Source: Tetrapyrgos nigripes
Lineage: Eukaryota > Basidiomycota > Agaricomycetes > Agaricales > Campanellaceae
Direction: 5' to 3'
Length of the DNA stretch: 64,000 nucleotides
Assembly: GCA_013368315.1 (NCBI GenBank)
Contig: JAACJM010000038.1
Coordinates: 124,001-188,000 of the forward strand
Shown here: positions 23,801 to 33,165 of the stretch, piece by piece
How positions within the stretch are numbered: the stretch's first letter is position 1
Layout of the letters: each line of letters starts with the position of its first letter
Made by a program: the position numbers and the translations under genes
Notes under the pieces: model-generated
Seen by the model: the letters and a program-made list of their open reading frames with translations, nothing else
What the model was told of the DNA's origin: nothing
The model's database searches: none

Positions 23801-24733
23801 GTGATACAGTTTAGGAATAATTTTCCGCATCTCGTCCTCTTCCTCTATGTCTTTTTCCTTTTCTTCCTCCACCTGTGCTGATCTGCCATTCGTTTTTGTT
23901 GATATCCCTATTTCCTTAGTTGGTGTGATAAACAAGGTATAGGCCTCACAACCCTGGTTCACTAGCATCGCAAAAGGTGCAGCGCCAATGAGGCTAATTT
24001 TTGGGTTTTGTTTTTTGTGTTGTTTTTTAGGGGCTTTACCCCCTCCTTTCTGGTCCTCTTTCTTTTGTTGAGTGGGGTGCGTAGTCTGTTCTTTGGACAT
24101 GAAGTACTCCTGTACTTCGGATTCGTGTAATAAAAGTGGATCATCTAAATCTAATGTAAGTCGTTCTGGGGTTTCCTCGATTTCTTCTTCGATGGTTACA
24201 GGGTGTCCTTGTGTGGTATTTAATTGGTAATTCTCCAGTAAGGAGGCTTGCAACCTTTCGCCTCCTTCGAAGGCAAAGGACAATCCGTTCCAATCAATTT
24301 GTGGGTTGATCCTTCTCAACCACTGAAACCCTAGGACGATCTGTGCGGCTGGGTGTAACTTAGTCACCAACATCTCTTCCTGATGCGTCGTCCCGTCTTC
24401 AAAATATAATTGGATGGGTATTTTGTGCGTGATTATCCCTGCAGATGTGTGTTCTCCATCGAAAAGTGTTAAGGGTAGGGGTTTAGAAAGTATTTGCAGC
24501 TTATCTTGATATTTTCTGGCCTGTCGATAATCAATGAAAGATCGGGAAGCTCCCGAGTCAATAAGTGCTGATACGTGTTTGTTTTGTCTGCTGAATAGCT
24601 TGGTTTGGATAATGAAGGCCTGCTCCGATCTTGATGTTATAGTTACTGATGTCCCGATCTTTTCAGTATTTAAAGGATATTCTTGATTTGGGAGGACTAC
24701 AGCTCTCAGGTGAGTCGAATTATGGGGGCTCAC
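20811..24733 (-). pseudogene. Family A pol: protease, RT, RNase H / integrase, chromodomain (one frameshift)
   Basis: Two long frames. 24733-22256 holds aspartic protease (LIDSGAS, Asp at about residue 59), RT with an intact YLDD (23279-23290) and RNase H (ESDASDYAIAA, YSDHNNLQFF). The rest, from about 22300 to 20811, holds the HHCC zinc site (HHDH...CETCNRAK), integrase with DD35E (VDHIVELP, VSDRGSTF, Glu in DGQTERTNQ), a GPY-like module (YLGPFKIL) and a C-terminal chromodomain (YEVESIVDSKIERKKLKYLVKWRGYE). The frames join in the region 22256-22310: after ...NSEEPG the first frame runs to a stop at 22256, while FENGILLRDRLIYVPE continues in the next frame. A single-base indel would restore continuity. 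Pol begins in the -1 frame relative to gag and overlaps its stop. Confidence 0.93.
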
Positions 24734-26514
24734 AACGTCTCTGGTAGGTCGTTCTGAGCCCCTTCCTCGTTTCCCAGGTCCTCTTGTTGCTCACCTTGAC
24801 CTTCATCTCCTAATTCAAATATATTACCCTCCTCGTCGTACCCATAGTAAGTTTCCTCCTCATTTTCTTCTATAATTACCCCAGCCCTAGCTGCTTCTGC
24901 CTGCACTTTAGTGGGATCATTCTCCGGGGGACAATCTCTCCCGAAATGTCCTTCTGCTCCACATCTAATACATAGCCCATTCTTCATTCGTCTTTGGTGC
25001 TCCTCGGGCGTTAATCGAACAAACAGACGGTTCTTTGGGGTAGGTATTTGTGCTGCCCTTCCCGCTGGATTTGCTCGGTTGGCATATGCACGGTTACGGT
25101 TTCGGTTGGTTTGTGTGGTGGGTCCAGGTCCAGCCTGATTATTTGGTTGATTATTTTGATTATTCGGTGGCGTTCCGGTCGTAGCGACGTACGTGGGATT
25201 GGCATGAACATTGGTTGTTAGTCCGGTTTCATTAAACGCCTCTCGTGCTGTGTCTAAGTCCAGCAGCCGGTCTACTACTGCATTAAAACCTTGTGGTATA
25301 TTTCCTACCAGGGTGAGTCGACTTTGTAAGTCCTTTCGAATTTGTAATAGTAATTTCCATCGTAATGCGGGCTCATTATACTGAGTAAGAAGAGAAGCGT
25401 CTTCGAATCGCACCAAGAAATCTGCGAATGTTTCGTTAGCCTTCTGGTATACTTTGTCAAGAGCCGCTTGGGAGTAGAGCTGTTCATCGTGCACACCAAA
25501 CAACCTTCTGAAGGTTAACACAAAATTTCGCCAGTTGTGTAGTGCACCTAGATAAGTATTCTGCATTATCTCTCTTTCTACCAAATTCTGGTAGTACCTT
25601 GCAGCTGCCCCTGACAAATACGAAGATGCAAATGTAACTTTTGAAGCTTCAGTTTCATACAAGGTGGGTTTAGCAGTGAACATTCGTATGCAGTCGCTAA
25701 CGAATGTTCTCCATAAGCTACGATTGCTTCCATCGAAGGCATCTGGTTTTCGGATCTCCAATTTCGCTTCTCTGGCCAAAGCGTCTCTTCTTTCTCGGTC
25801 TTCTCCGTTGCCTCCTGTTCCTACTGTTCCTGGCTCCCCTGGAGGTCCTTGATTTCCATCCGGCCCTCTATTTCCGTTTGGACCTGGTGGACCTGGTGGA
25901 CCTGGTGGGCCTGGTGGTCCTGGGGGTCCTGGTGCTCCACGATGTCCTTTTCTTCCTCTTTGACCCCTATTTCCTAATATCTCCAGGTGATTTCCCGATG
26001 ATACTCCTCTCTCCCCGTCTGGTATGTCCGTAGAATCGTTGCTAGAGGAGCTAGAAGGGGAACTTGGGGGTGGCGAACCAGGTCTTGAATGTGGAGAAGG
26101 TGGTGGCCCTTGTGCCATGTGCGAGGCTAGGTCTATAATAGGAATAGAATTATTACTCGTTTCCTGGGTTTCTCGGATATCGAGGAATGCAGGCTGTCTC
26201 CTCAACGTTCGAGAACTCTGATTATGAAACAATTCTCCTCCTGGTCCTACCACCGATATTCTTTCTGCTGTGCTCCCCGATCCTCTTGTTGACCTGATTA
26301 CACCAACCAGGTGTGGTGGTAAGTCCCTAGGTGCTGTAGAAGAAAAGAAATCAGTGTTTCAAATGGGGGCCTTACCTTTATCCTTTGCCAGAATTCTTGG
26401 AGTGCTAGGGACTGCTGTTGAGGTTGTTCTCGGGGCGGGTCTCGTTGGAATTGGTTCGTTGCTGGTAAGTACCAAGATTGTTGGTTCCAGCCCTTCATCG
26501 GTTACGGTTTCCAT
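24730..26514 (-). CDS. Family A gag with collagen-like segment and a sense intron
   Basis: The frame has no ATG near its start unless an upstream exon is spliced on. Exon 26376-26514 begins ATG (METVTDEG) and joins exon 24730-26333 across a 42-nt GT-AG intron (26334-26375), giving about 580 aa. Unspliced RNA stops within the intron. A Gly-X-Y stretch (GAPGPPGPPGPPGPPGPPG and neighbours; plus-strand 25820-25965) lies before the capsid-like part (RKPDAFDGSNRSLWRTF, LSGAAARYYQNL, DFLVRFEDA). A zinc knuckle CIRCGAEGHFGRDC (CX2CX4HX4C) and an acidic tail end the protein. Gag packages the element RNA into virus-like particles. The intron is inferred from sequence only. Confidence 0.88.
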
Positions 26515-26526
26515 GTAAGGTGTCTG

Positions 26527-28542
26527 TCATTCGTTCTTCTTCTTTTCCACCCGTTTCCTCCACGATTCTCCTGCCGATTCTCTATTTCTCGTTTGAGAGG
26601 GTACCGCAGGAGTGTATCGATACCCCTCTAACCTTACCTCTCCTGGTCTCCTTCGATTGGGTATAGGCGTTATCTCATATGGCGTGACCTGTTCTACCTC
26701 GTCTTGAATTCGTACCAAGCCACTACTTGGTTGTAATGGTCCTCCTCTTCTAGCTGGGGGACTAGTGGCTCGGTGGACAATTCCCTCCTGTCTTTGCTGA
26801 GGAGGTACGTACTTGGGAGTTTTCTTCTGGACCTTTGAATTATTTGGGTGGTCAGGTTCTGTAGTTACACTAGTCAAATCGCTTCGAAGGACAGGGTTGA
26901 TTGGTCGAGGTGTCTCTCGTCGACTTGTGGGTACGACCGAGGCACTTCGTGAGGGTCCTACGTCTACTAGGACATTCCTTAACTCTCTTATCATCCGCTC
27001 ATTGCTTACTTGTCGTCCTGTTAGTTCGGTGTAGCGCTCTGCCCCTTCTCGAAGGGCTTCTTCCGAATTAGGTGGGGTATCGGAGATAACAATAGGTCTT
27101 CCTCCGATCTCTCGTCTCTCAGCTGGAGTGAAGGGTCTACCTGCAGATTCATGTGGCGAGGATCCTACTGGTTGATAGGGGACCAAATTTAAGACCAGCT
27201 GTTCCATAGTTTCTTTTCGAAGGGATTGCAGTCTTTCCTCCAGTTGCCTCCCTCTAATAGTAGCTTCAATTTGTGGGGGTCTCATTCCTTCCATCGCAGC
27301 GTGTCGAATAAAATGAATAGACTCTTCAGTGGACCATCCCATGGTTCCTAATACTCCCAGTGTCCTTGCTAGCGACCTACAACGAGTCGCCAATTCATCT
27401 ACTATTTCTACTGCCTGGGTAAATTCAGCGGGTGTCCTCGAGGAACTATTAGATGTGCTTCCGGTTACCATCTGTTCCACTTCTCTCTGGTCTTGCTCTG
27501 TTGTTTCTGATTCTCTTCTCCAGAAGTTAATCGCCATCCCTCCTACGATCCCTTGATGTCTCGATCGTCCCTGCGAAGATCCTCCCCTGGTGAGGGCACT
27601 TCCCATAACCGACTCATACTGTTGGCTATAGGGCCGTATATCTGCCGGTGGTGGGGAAATAGGGTGACGTGGTTGAGGAGCTTGCGTGACGGGTAGTACG
27701 ATTGGTACTGTCCTAGGCGATGGTCCTGGTGAGTTTTCAGATCTTAATTCCGATAATCGACTCGGGCCAGGCATATTTGGAGGTGGGATATGGACCAATG
27801 GATCTGGAGGGCTGAATACCGGTATTCTGAGGTGCGGACTGGAAGGGTTTTCCATCCTAGGGGCCTCCCCTCCCCTGATCATCCTCTGCTCCCCCTCCCC
27901 TGACCCTTCCTCCTCAGTTATCTGAATAGTAATGTTTTCTGGGGGTACAACCTGGTGTATACCCTGCATGCTTTGACCAACGAAGGGTTCTTGATACTCA
28001 GGGTGTAACGGGTCAATACTTTCTTCAGTTTCTCTAAGGTCTTCCATTATAGTTGCTGGTACACGAGGGGGGAGTCCTCTTAGACTAGCAGTAGAGTCAG
28101 ATTCCCGTCGTGCAGACCTGATCTGTGCATCCAAGGTTATTTTGCGAAGATCAGGATTGTTTTGCAACGCTATGTGTCTGTCCACGGGGTTTTCAAGAGG
28201 TTCTGCTGGTGGCTGGACTCTATGGGTTCGTCGGTTTCTCTGAAAGGTCGGATACTCTGGTTCGCTGCGGGGTCGATTCGAAGATCTTCCGTCCTCGCTT
28301 CCAGAGCTAGGTATCGTGGTTGATCTAATTCTTGTTGCTCCTAGCGACATAGGGGTGACTCCCAATATCCTTCCTGGTGTTTCCCATGCTGGATTCTGCA
28401 TGACATGTCTTTGCGCTGGAGTACTTATCCACTCGCCTGTTGGCCTTAAAGTGTGAAAGCTGGTATTGGGAACCTCGGGTGTGATTGGTTGTTGAGTGTC
28501 GGTTTGAGTTTCGGGTTCTTCGGTTTGCACACGCGTCGTCAT
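26527..28542 (-). CDS. Family A ORF0, 671-aa protein upstream of gag
   Basis: A single open frame of 671 aa starting only 31 nt after the 5' LTR and ending 12 nt before the gag ATG, so it is the first ORF on the element RNA. It is rich in Pro, Ser, Arg and Glu and looks largely disordered. A more ordered part (AVEIVDELATRCRSLARTLG, TMGWSTEESIHFIRHA, EATIRGRQLEERLQ) lies around residues 380-450. The C terminus is basic (ESWRKRVEKKKNE). No zinc knuckle or enzyme motif is visible. It might be an extra gag-like or regulatory protein; translation of gag after it would require reinitiation, leaky scanning or splicing. Confidence 0.8.
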   Translation of the reverse strand: MTTRVQTEEPETQTDTQQPITPEVPNTSFHTLRPTGEWISTPAQRHVMQNPAWETPGRILGVTPMSLGATRIRSTTIPSSGSEDGRSSNRPRSEPEYPTFQRNRRTHRVQPPAEPLENPVDRHIALQNNPDLRKITLDAQIRSARRESDSTASLRGLPPRVPATIMEDLRETEESIDPLHPEYQEPFVGQSMQGIHQVVPPENITIQITEEEGSGEGEQRMIRGGEAPRMENPSSPHLRIPVFSPPDPLVHIPPPNMPGPSRLSELRSENSPGPSPRTVPIVLPVTQAPQPRHPISPPPADIRPYSQQYESVMGSALTRGGSSQGRSRHQGIVGGMAINFWRRESETTEQDQREVEQMVTGSTSNSSSRTPAEFTQAVEIVDELATRCRSLARTLGVLGTMGWSTEESIHFIRHAAMEGMRPPQIEATIRGRQLEERLQSLRKETMEQLVLNLVPYQPVGSSPHESAGRPFTPAERREIGGRPIVISDTPPNSEEALREGAERYTELTGRQVSNERMIRELRNVLVDVGPSRSASVVPTSRRETPRPINPVLRSDLTSVTTEPDHPNNSKVQKKTPKYVPPQQRQEGIVHRATSPPARRGGPLQPSSGLVRIQDEVEQVTPYEITPIPNRRRPGEVRLEGYRYTPAVPSQTRNRESAGESWRKRVEKKKNE

Positions 28543-28561
28543 TGCTGGTATGCGGGTAAGT

Positions 28562-28572
28562 AGTCCACTATT
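28562..28572 (-). promoter_or_regulatory. Self-primer-type primer binding site, family A
   Basis: On minus, one base after the LTR end, the 11-mer AATAGTGGACT is the exact reverse complement of AGTCCACTATT at 28945-28935 inside the 5' LTR. In Tf1-type elements the first 11 nt of the RNA fold back onto such a site to prime reverse transcription. Confidence 0.75.
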
Positions 28573-28573
28573 A

Positions 28574-29361
28574 TGTTAGAATGCGTGCAAGAGACTAGAA
28601 TTAAGTAGTATATGTAATACTAATAATTATAGTCAACGAAATACGTATACGAACGTAAACTGCGTGAACCGCGAGCAGCTCAATGACCCTTGCGTGAATA
28701 GGGGTTGACAGATACTTAGAAAGGTGAACGTGTATGGATTTGTCGATTAGCGCGGTATTTGCCGAAAGGTTCAATACTTATTGAAGTGGTAAGTGTCGAG
28801 GGTCCTCGATGAAAGCTGTACGCTGATACTTGTCAGCTATGGTAAGTCGGTAGATACGACGGCCCAGCCAGGAGTTGTTAGGGTAGAATAATAGATAGTT
28901 ATTGATACGAAATAATACGTAGAGGTTTAACGAAAATAGTGGACTGGAGACGCAAAGTCTCTAGCCACTATTTATACTACAAAAATTTGTACGTACGGTA
29001 ATTTTACCCCGTAAATCTCACTGCCTTACTGGTTGCTATTTATTCACTGCCCCCATCTTTGATTTCGGTCTACCTAACAATCATAGTGTCTCATTGTCGG
29101 GTTTGATTCTCCCATTCTTACCCGAATAGCCTTCGGATTTCCATCGGACCGTCTGATCCATCTTTTCTTGGTTTTCGATTGGTCCGGTTGCTTTCCGTGG
29201 CTTGCTAATCCGTCGTCAAGACGTCCTTCTGTTGCCCATTGTTGATCCTTAAGTGTCTAGGGCTGTGAAGTAGTAACGAATCATCGAGGCTATGTCTTTA
29301 TTGCTGTTCCAGGGTCACCTGATTGTAGGTTACGCGTCGCGTTGTTGTTCGACTCGTAACA
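28574..29361 (-). repeat. 5' LTR of family A element
   Basis: A 788-bp repeat that drives the minus-strand transcript. A TATAAATA box at 28976-28969 lies 31 nt upstream of the predicted RNA start at 28945, which would divide U3 (29361-28946) from R/U5 (28945-28574). Confidence 0.94.
28969..28976 (-). promoter_or_regulatory. TATA box of family A LTR
   Basis: TATAAATA read on minus, followed 31 nt later by the 11-mer AGTCCACTATT that pairs with the primer-binding site. The spacing fits a normal polymerase II start. Confidence 0.7.
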
Positions 29362-29422
29362 GAGCTCACCATCAAAATATGAAATCCAACATGTTGAAGG
29401 TGTAGGGGTGTAGAAGCCTATC

Positions 29423-30236
29423 TTATGGTGGTTTGTCTGCACAAATATTATTTCACACATGTGTCTAGTGCCCAGCTCTGTGGACCTTCCTCCCCCTATC
29501 AAATTATGACCATTCCGTCTATATAACCCAGTCAAGTTGGGTACCTACATGCGTGAAAATCAAATATCATTCCCAGAAATGTATCTGGAACAAAAAATAT
29601 GAGGAATAAGTACTATGAACCAGTCATGGGGCAGAGTTTGAAACTTCACAACCATCCTTTGTCCTCTACTCAATAATTAGGTGAAAGTGAGAATTTTCCA
29701 ATGCAAATCATCACTTTAGCTTTTCCTAATGGTGTTTTCCATAAGTTGAAAAAATTTGGGGAAGTGTCATCTGCTACATCTACCAATCACACTTCCAAAT
29801 TTGACACAGATATTGCATTTACATTTTTTCACCAAGTAGATAGTCTCTGAGATATCACATAAAAGCATGTTATTGCAAAGTATGGAGTCTGTTGACAATT
29901 TATTGAGGAAGCTACATGTTGAAAATCGACATTTGATTTGCTTCTATATTATACCTTAAAAATAGTAGGTGTGAGAATAATGTACTGACCAACCCATCCT
30001 GGATGAGTCAGCATTGAGTCAACGACTCTGACCTGCGATACGTTGTGGTTCACTCCTTCATGTTTTTCATTCCAGATGCATTTCTGGGGATGAAATTTGA
30101 TTTTCATGTCTGTAGATACCAACTTGACTGGGTTATATAGGCAGAATGGTTGTAATTTGATAGGGGGAGGAAAGCGCATGGAGCTGGGCACTAGACACGT
30201 GTGTGAAATAATATTCGTGCAGATGAACCACCATAC
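29423..30236. repeat. Foldback-like element with arms of about 180 bp
   Basis: The sequence 29423-29602 reappears inverted at about 30058-30236: GTCTAGTGCCCAGCTC, CCTCCCCCTATCAAATTA, TATATAACCCAGTCAAGTTGG and CAGAAATG are shared in reverse orientation, with roughly 15% mismatches. About 455 bp of A/T-rich non-coding DNA lies between. It may be a MITE or foldback transposon, or two inverted solo repeats. Confidence 0.7.
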
Positions 30237-30754
30237 TATCGAAGAGTTGCTGGAGAGCCATACACCAGGGGGATGAGCTGGGATGAGGCAATTTCATAAT
30301 TATATCACTGGCTATTATTAGAGTCTAGCAAGAATTAATGGGCCATCATGATGACATCATAACTACCTTATAAGGCAGCCATGCTTATAAGCAAGAAATG
30401 AAAGTTCTGACACAATATGCATTGTACCAACTATGCACAGTGTGACTATTCTCAACCCCTCAAGCAAGAGTACCAATGTCAAGTTGTCATTTTTACGTTG
30501 GGAGATGGTGCTCAGCCTGCATGGGCAGTAGTCCTAGTTTGTCCTCATAAGCATTCTTGAGCATTGTATGATTGTATATTCACTTGCATTTCGATAAATA
30601 GAATGTTGTACTGCATATTATCACAACTATACAGTCTGTCAAGGCATATGGACATATTACGAAGGGATCCTGCAATACCAGTTTGTTGAGAATAGAGTGG
30701 TAGATTTGTGGATCAAGATGATGCTTCATGGATAGTGCATAGTAAAGCTTTTCA

Positions 30755-33165
30755 TTGTTAGCTTGTATATTGATGTACTCTTTTGCTTGTAGGACATTGG
30801 CATCTACTTGTGCATGGCTATACAATGACTCTCTATCTATGCAAGACCATAGCAAGCTGCCAAATTGGCAATTCGTACTCAGGCTGTCCAAAGACCACAT
30901 ATGGGACACCTTCATTATCAAGTCACTCCTCAAGAACTGCTTCAGGTGCCACATACTGGTGATCAAAGCAAACACTTTGCTGATGCCATGGCTGATTGCA
31001 ATGTGGATATCATTCAGAATGGTCAGCCAGAGGTCCCTCATGCCTGCAAAAAGTGCATGTGTGTGTTTGCAGACAGTGATAGTACCTATAGTGCATCTAT
31101 CATTTGCTTTTGTTTTCTAGCCCATCTGACTGTGCTGTAGGAGAGACTGAAGTCCTTGTGTGTGTGATGATCTAAGCATTGGTCACCCTTGTTGCACCTT
31201 CTTTTGCTGCACCAATGCACTCCTCAAGAATTCACACCAGTTTTGCCAAGAACACTTCCACCTCCTCATTGTTGGCTGTGATCAGCCCATTGTTTCCAAG
31301 TGTAAAACCTGCTCAGATCCTGTGCATTAGCAGATGGAAGACAAGTATACTGAGTGGAACCATGCCCTTTTCACCTTGGGCGAGTGGTACAACAAGCACC
31401 ATGGGCAAACACGTGCCTGGTTTGATGCCAGCTGGGTAAGACCCAGTTGATGTCCAGTCAGTACCCAGCTAAGTCCCAGTGAGTTGTCAGCTGATTGACA
31501 CATGGCAAAACATGAGGCATCCTAATAAGGAAATGAAAGTTGAAGCAAATCACTTGTACCGTCAAGAGGTAATCTCGCACAATGATTTTACAATAAGCAG
31601 AACCAATACATAATATTCCACCTACTTAACCTACTGTTATATTGCATGGACAATAAACTACCTGCCATCTTGCTTTGAGTTGAATCTGTTATTGAAAGGC
31701 TTGTAAATATTGAAAGAAATTATTGACGCTTTTACTAGACATATCCTTACCTCTGATCAAGACTCATTTTTGAATGGTGCTGAAGATAGTCTTTCCTGGT
31801 AAATACTTACCATTGCATCCAGGAATAAATATTTGGTGTGAATTTATTTGTCTACGATGTACAAATTGCACTGGTGCACTCATTCCCTCATAATTTTTGC
31901 TATCAGACTGCCATTCAATGTAACATGGGTCTATCTCATGTCTAGAAGGAATCTTTATTTCAGTAGTATGTTGATTCCTACATAGTTTTCAACAACGGGG
32001 GTAAACAAGGTGAAATGGTCCCATAATCTGTCAATTGTATGGCAGGAGCAGGTGTGCTTCATTTCTCTCTGTCTACTGGGAATGCCTAACATAATAATAC
32101 CTTGAGCTGTAGCATACTGTCGCAATTAAATTGTGCTCATGCTGTAGCAGTGATCTCACATATACACAGTGAATATCCTTTTAAGTCCCTTGTACTCTCA
32201 GCAAAGAGTGAAAATATATGCTAGATCTTTAAAACATATAAAATCTCAATCTGGGAACCCAAATGTGTAATCTGGCTCTGCAAATGTGGCTGAGTTTGAC
32301 TAGTATTGTTTTAGCAATTCACAGAAATGGAATAGCATAGCTCTGAAAAGCCAAATTAATTCAACAGGAAACTGAGCATAGAGTAGGATGATGTCCAGGG
32401 AGCACATCCATGAAAACACTCAGTGTTTGGAGTATGCTAATAATATAAAAAGAAGGGTAAAATCACACAGGCAGGGGAAAAATAACATTATGAATTGAAA
32501 AGTCTTGCACTTAGGGATACAGTCAATAGAGTTTCTAATAAAATATGATGCAGAATGCAAATACCATGAATACTTGCCCTTTGGGAAGTGGTGTGGGTTT
32601 AACACCCTGGGAGTCACAGCTGGCCTGGACTATTCTTTCACCGGCATATGGTGGATACATGACCTAATGTATGTATCAGACTGTGAATTGACTGGGTTGT
32701 GCACTGGATACTCACCAGGTCTGAACTGGATCTTACCCGGTTGAAAATGAACTGGGTGGGAGTTTGCCCCTGGTGAAGGCAACATCCTAATCCCAATGAT
32801 GGACCCAAGGAGGAGAACTTCTGGTTTGAAGTTGATGAAGATGGTAAACAAGTCAAGACCTTTGCAACTCCAAACCCTGGATCTATTGGCCAGCCAGATG
32901 ATCTTTCTGCTGTCACTTACCCTCCTCCTTGTGACAAGGAATCTGAAGAAAGCAACTGGAAAATCAAAGCTCAATTTGGTCAGTGTCGAACTCATAATGA
33001 ACAGATTCTTGTCAGGCACAGGCAACACTGTATGGTGCTGAGGCTGTGATTATCTCTGTATTTTCCTATCATTACAACTGAATGACACTGCTTGTTCAGT
33101 CCCTACAGCACATAAGCCTGATTGATGTCTGGGTCTATGACACAGGTTGTAGTGCTGCTGAGCAG
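30755..33165 (+). pseudogene. KDZ-type transposase gene with CxC5/CxC6 clusters, left part
   Basis: Frames on plus carry pieces typical of basidiomycete KDZ (Kyakuja-Dileera-Zisupton) transposase genes. They read, in order: ASTCAWLYNDSLSMQDHSKL, HIWDTFIIKSLLKN, LQVPHTGDQSKHFADAM, the cysteine piece PHACKKCMCVF, then IGHPCCTFFCCTNALL, HQFCQEHFHLL and KTCSDPVH (about 31180-31330), and FWFEVDEDGKQVKTF with AQFGQCRTHNEQILV (about 32810-33010). The pieces lie in changing frames, so introns, frameshifts or both break the gene; about 1.3 kb of unassigned sequence lies between 31441 and 32780. The gene is cut at 33165 by a hAT transposon and resumes at 39700. Confidence 0.78.

Larger units (their letters stand above)
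18117..29361 (-). mobile_element. Full-length Ty3/gypsy chromovirus (family A)
   Basis: An 11,245-bp element with coding direction on minus. Two 788-bp LTRs (TGTTAGAATG...CTCGTAACA on the plus strand) enclose ORF0, gag, pol with a chromodomain, and an antisense gene. The 5-bp target duplication GAGCT is at 18112-18116 and 29362-29366. Reading the LTR pair by eye I count about nine differences, all transitions, so the insertion is fairly recent. The only clear lesion in pol is one frameshift between RNase H and integrase. It inserted into a short repeat. Confidence 0.96.

Noticed and set aside
26813..27034. Plus-strand open frames opposite family A ORF0 and gag
   Set aside because: They mirror codon use of the minus-strand genes and show no splice structure or motif. 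Unlike 19242-20602 they lie inside coding sequence of the element.
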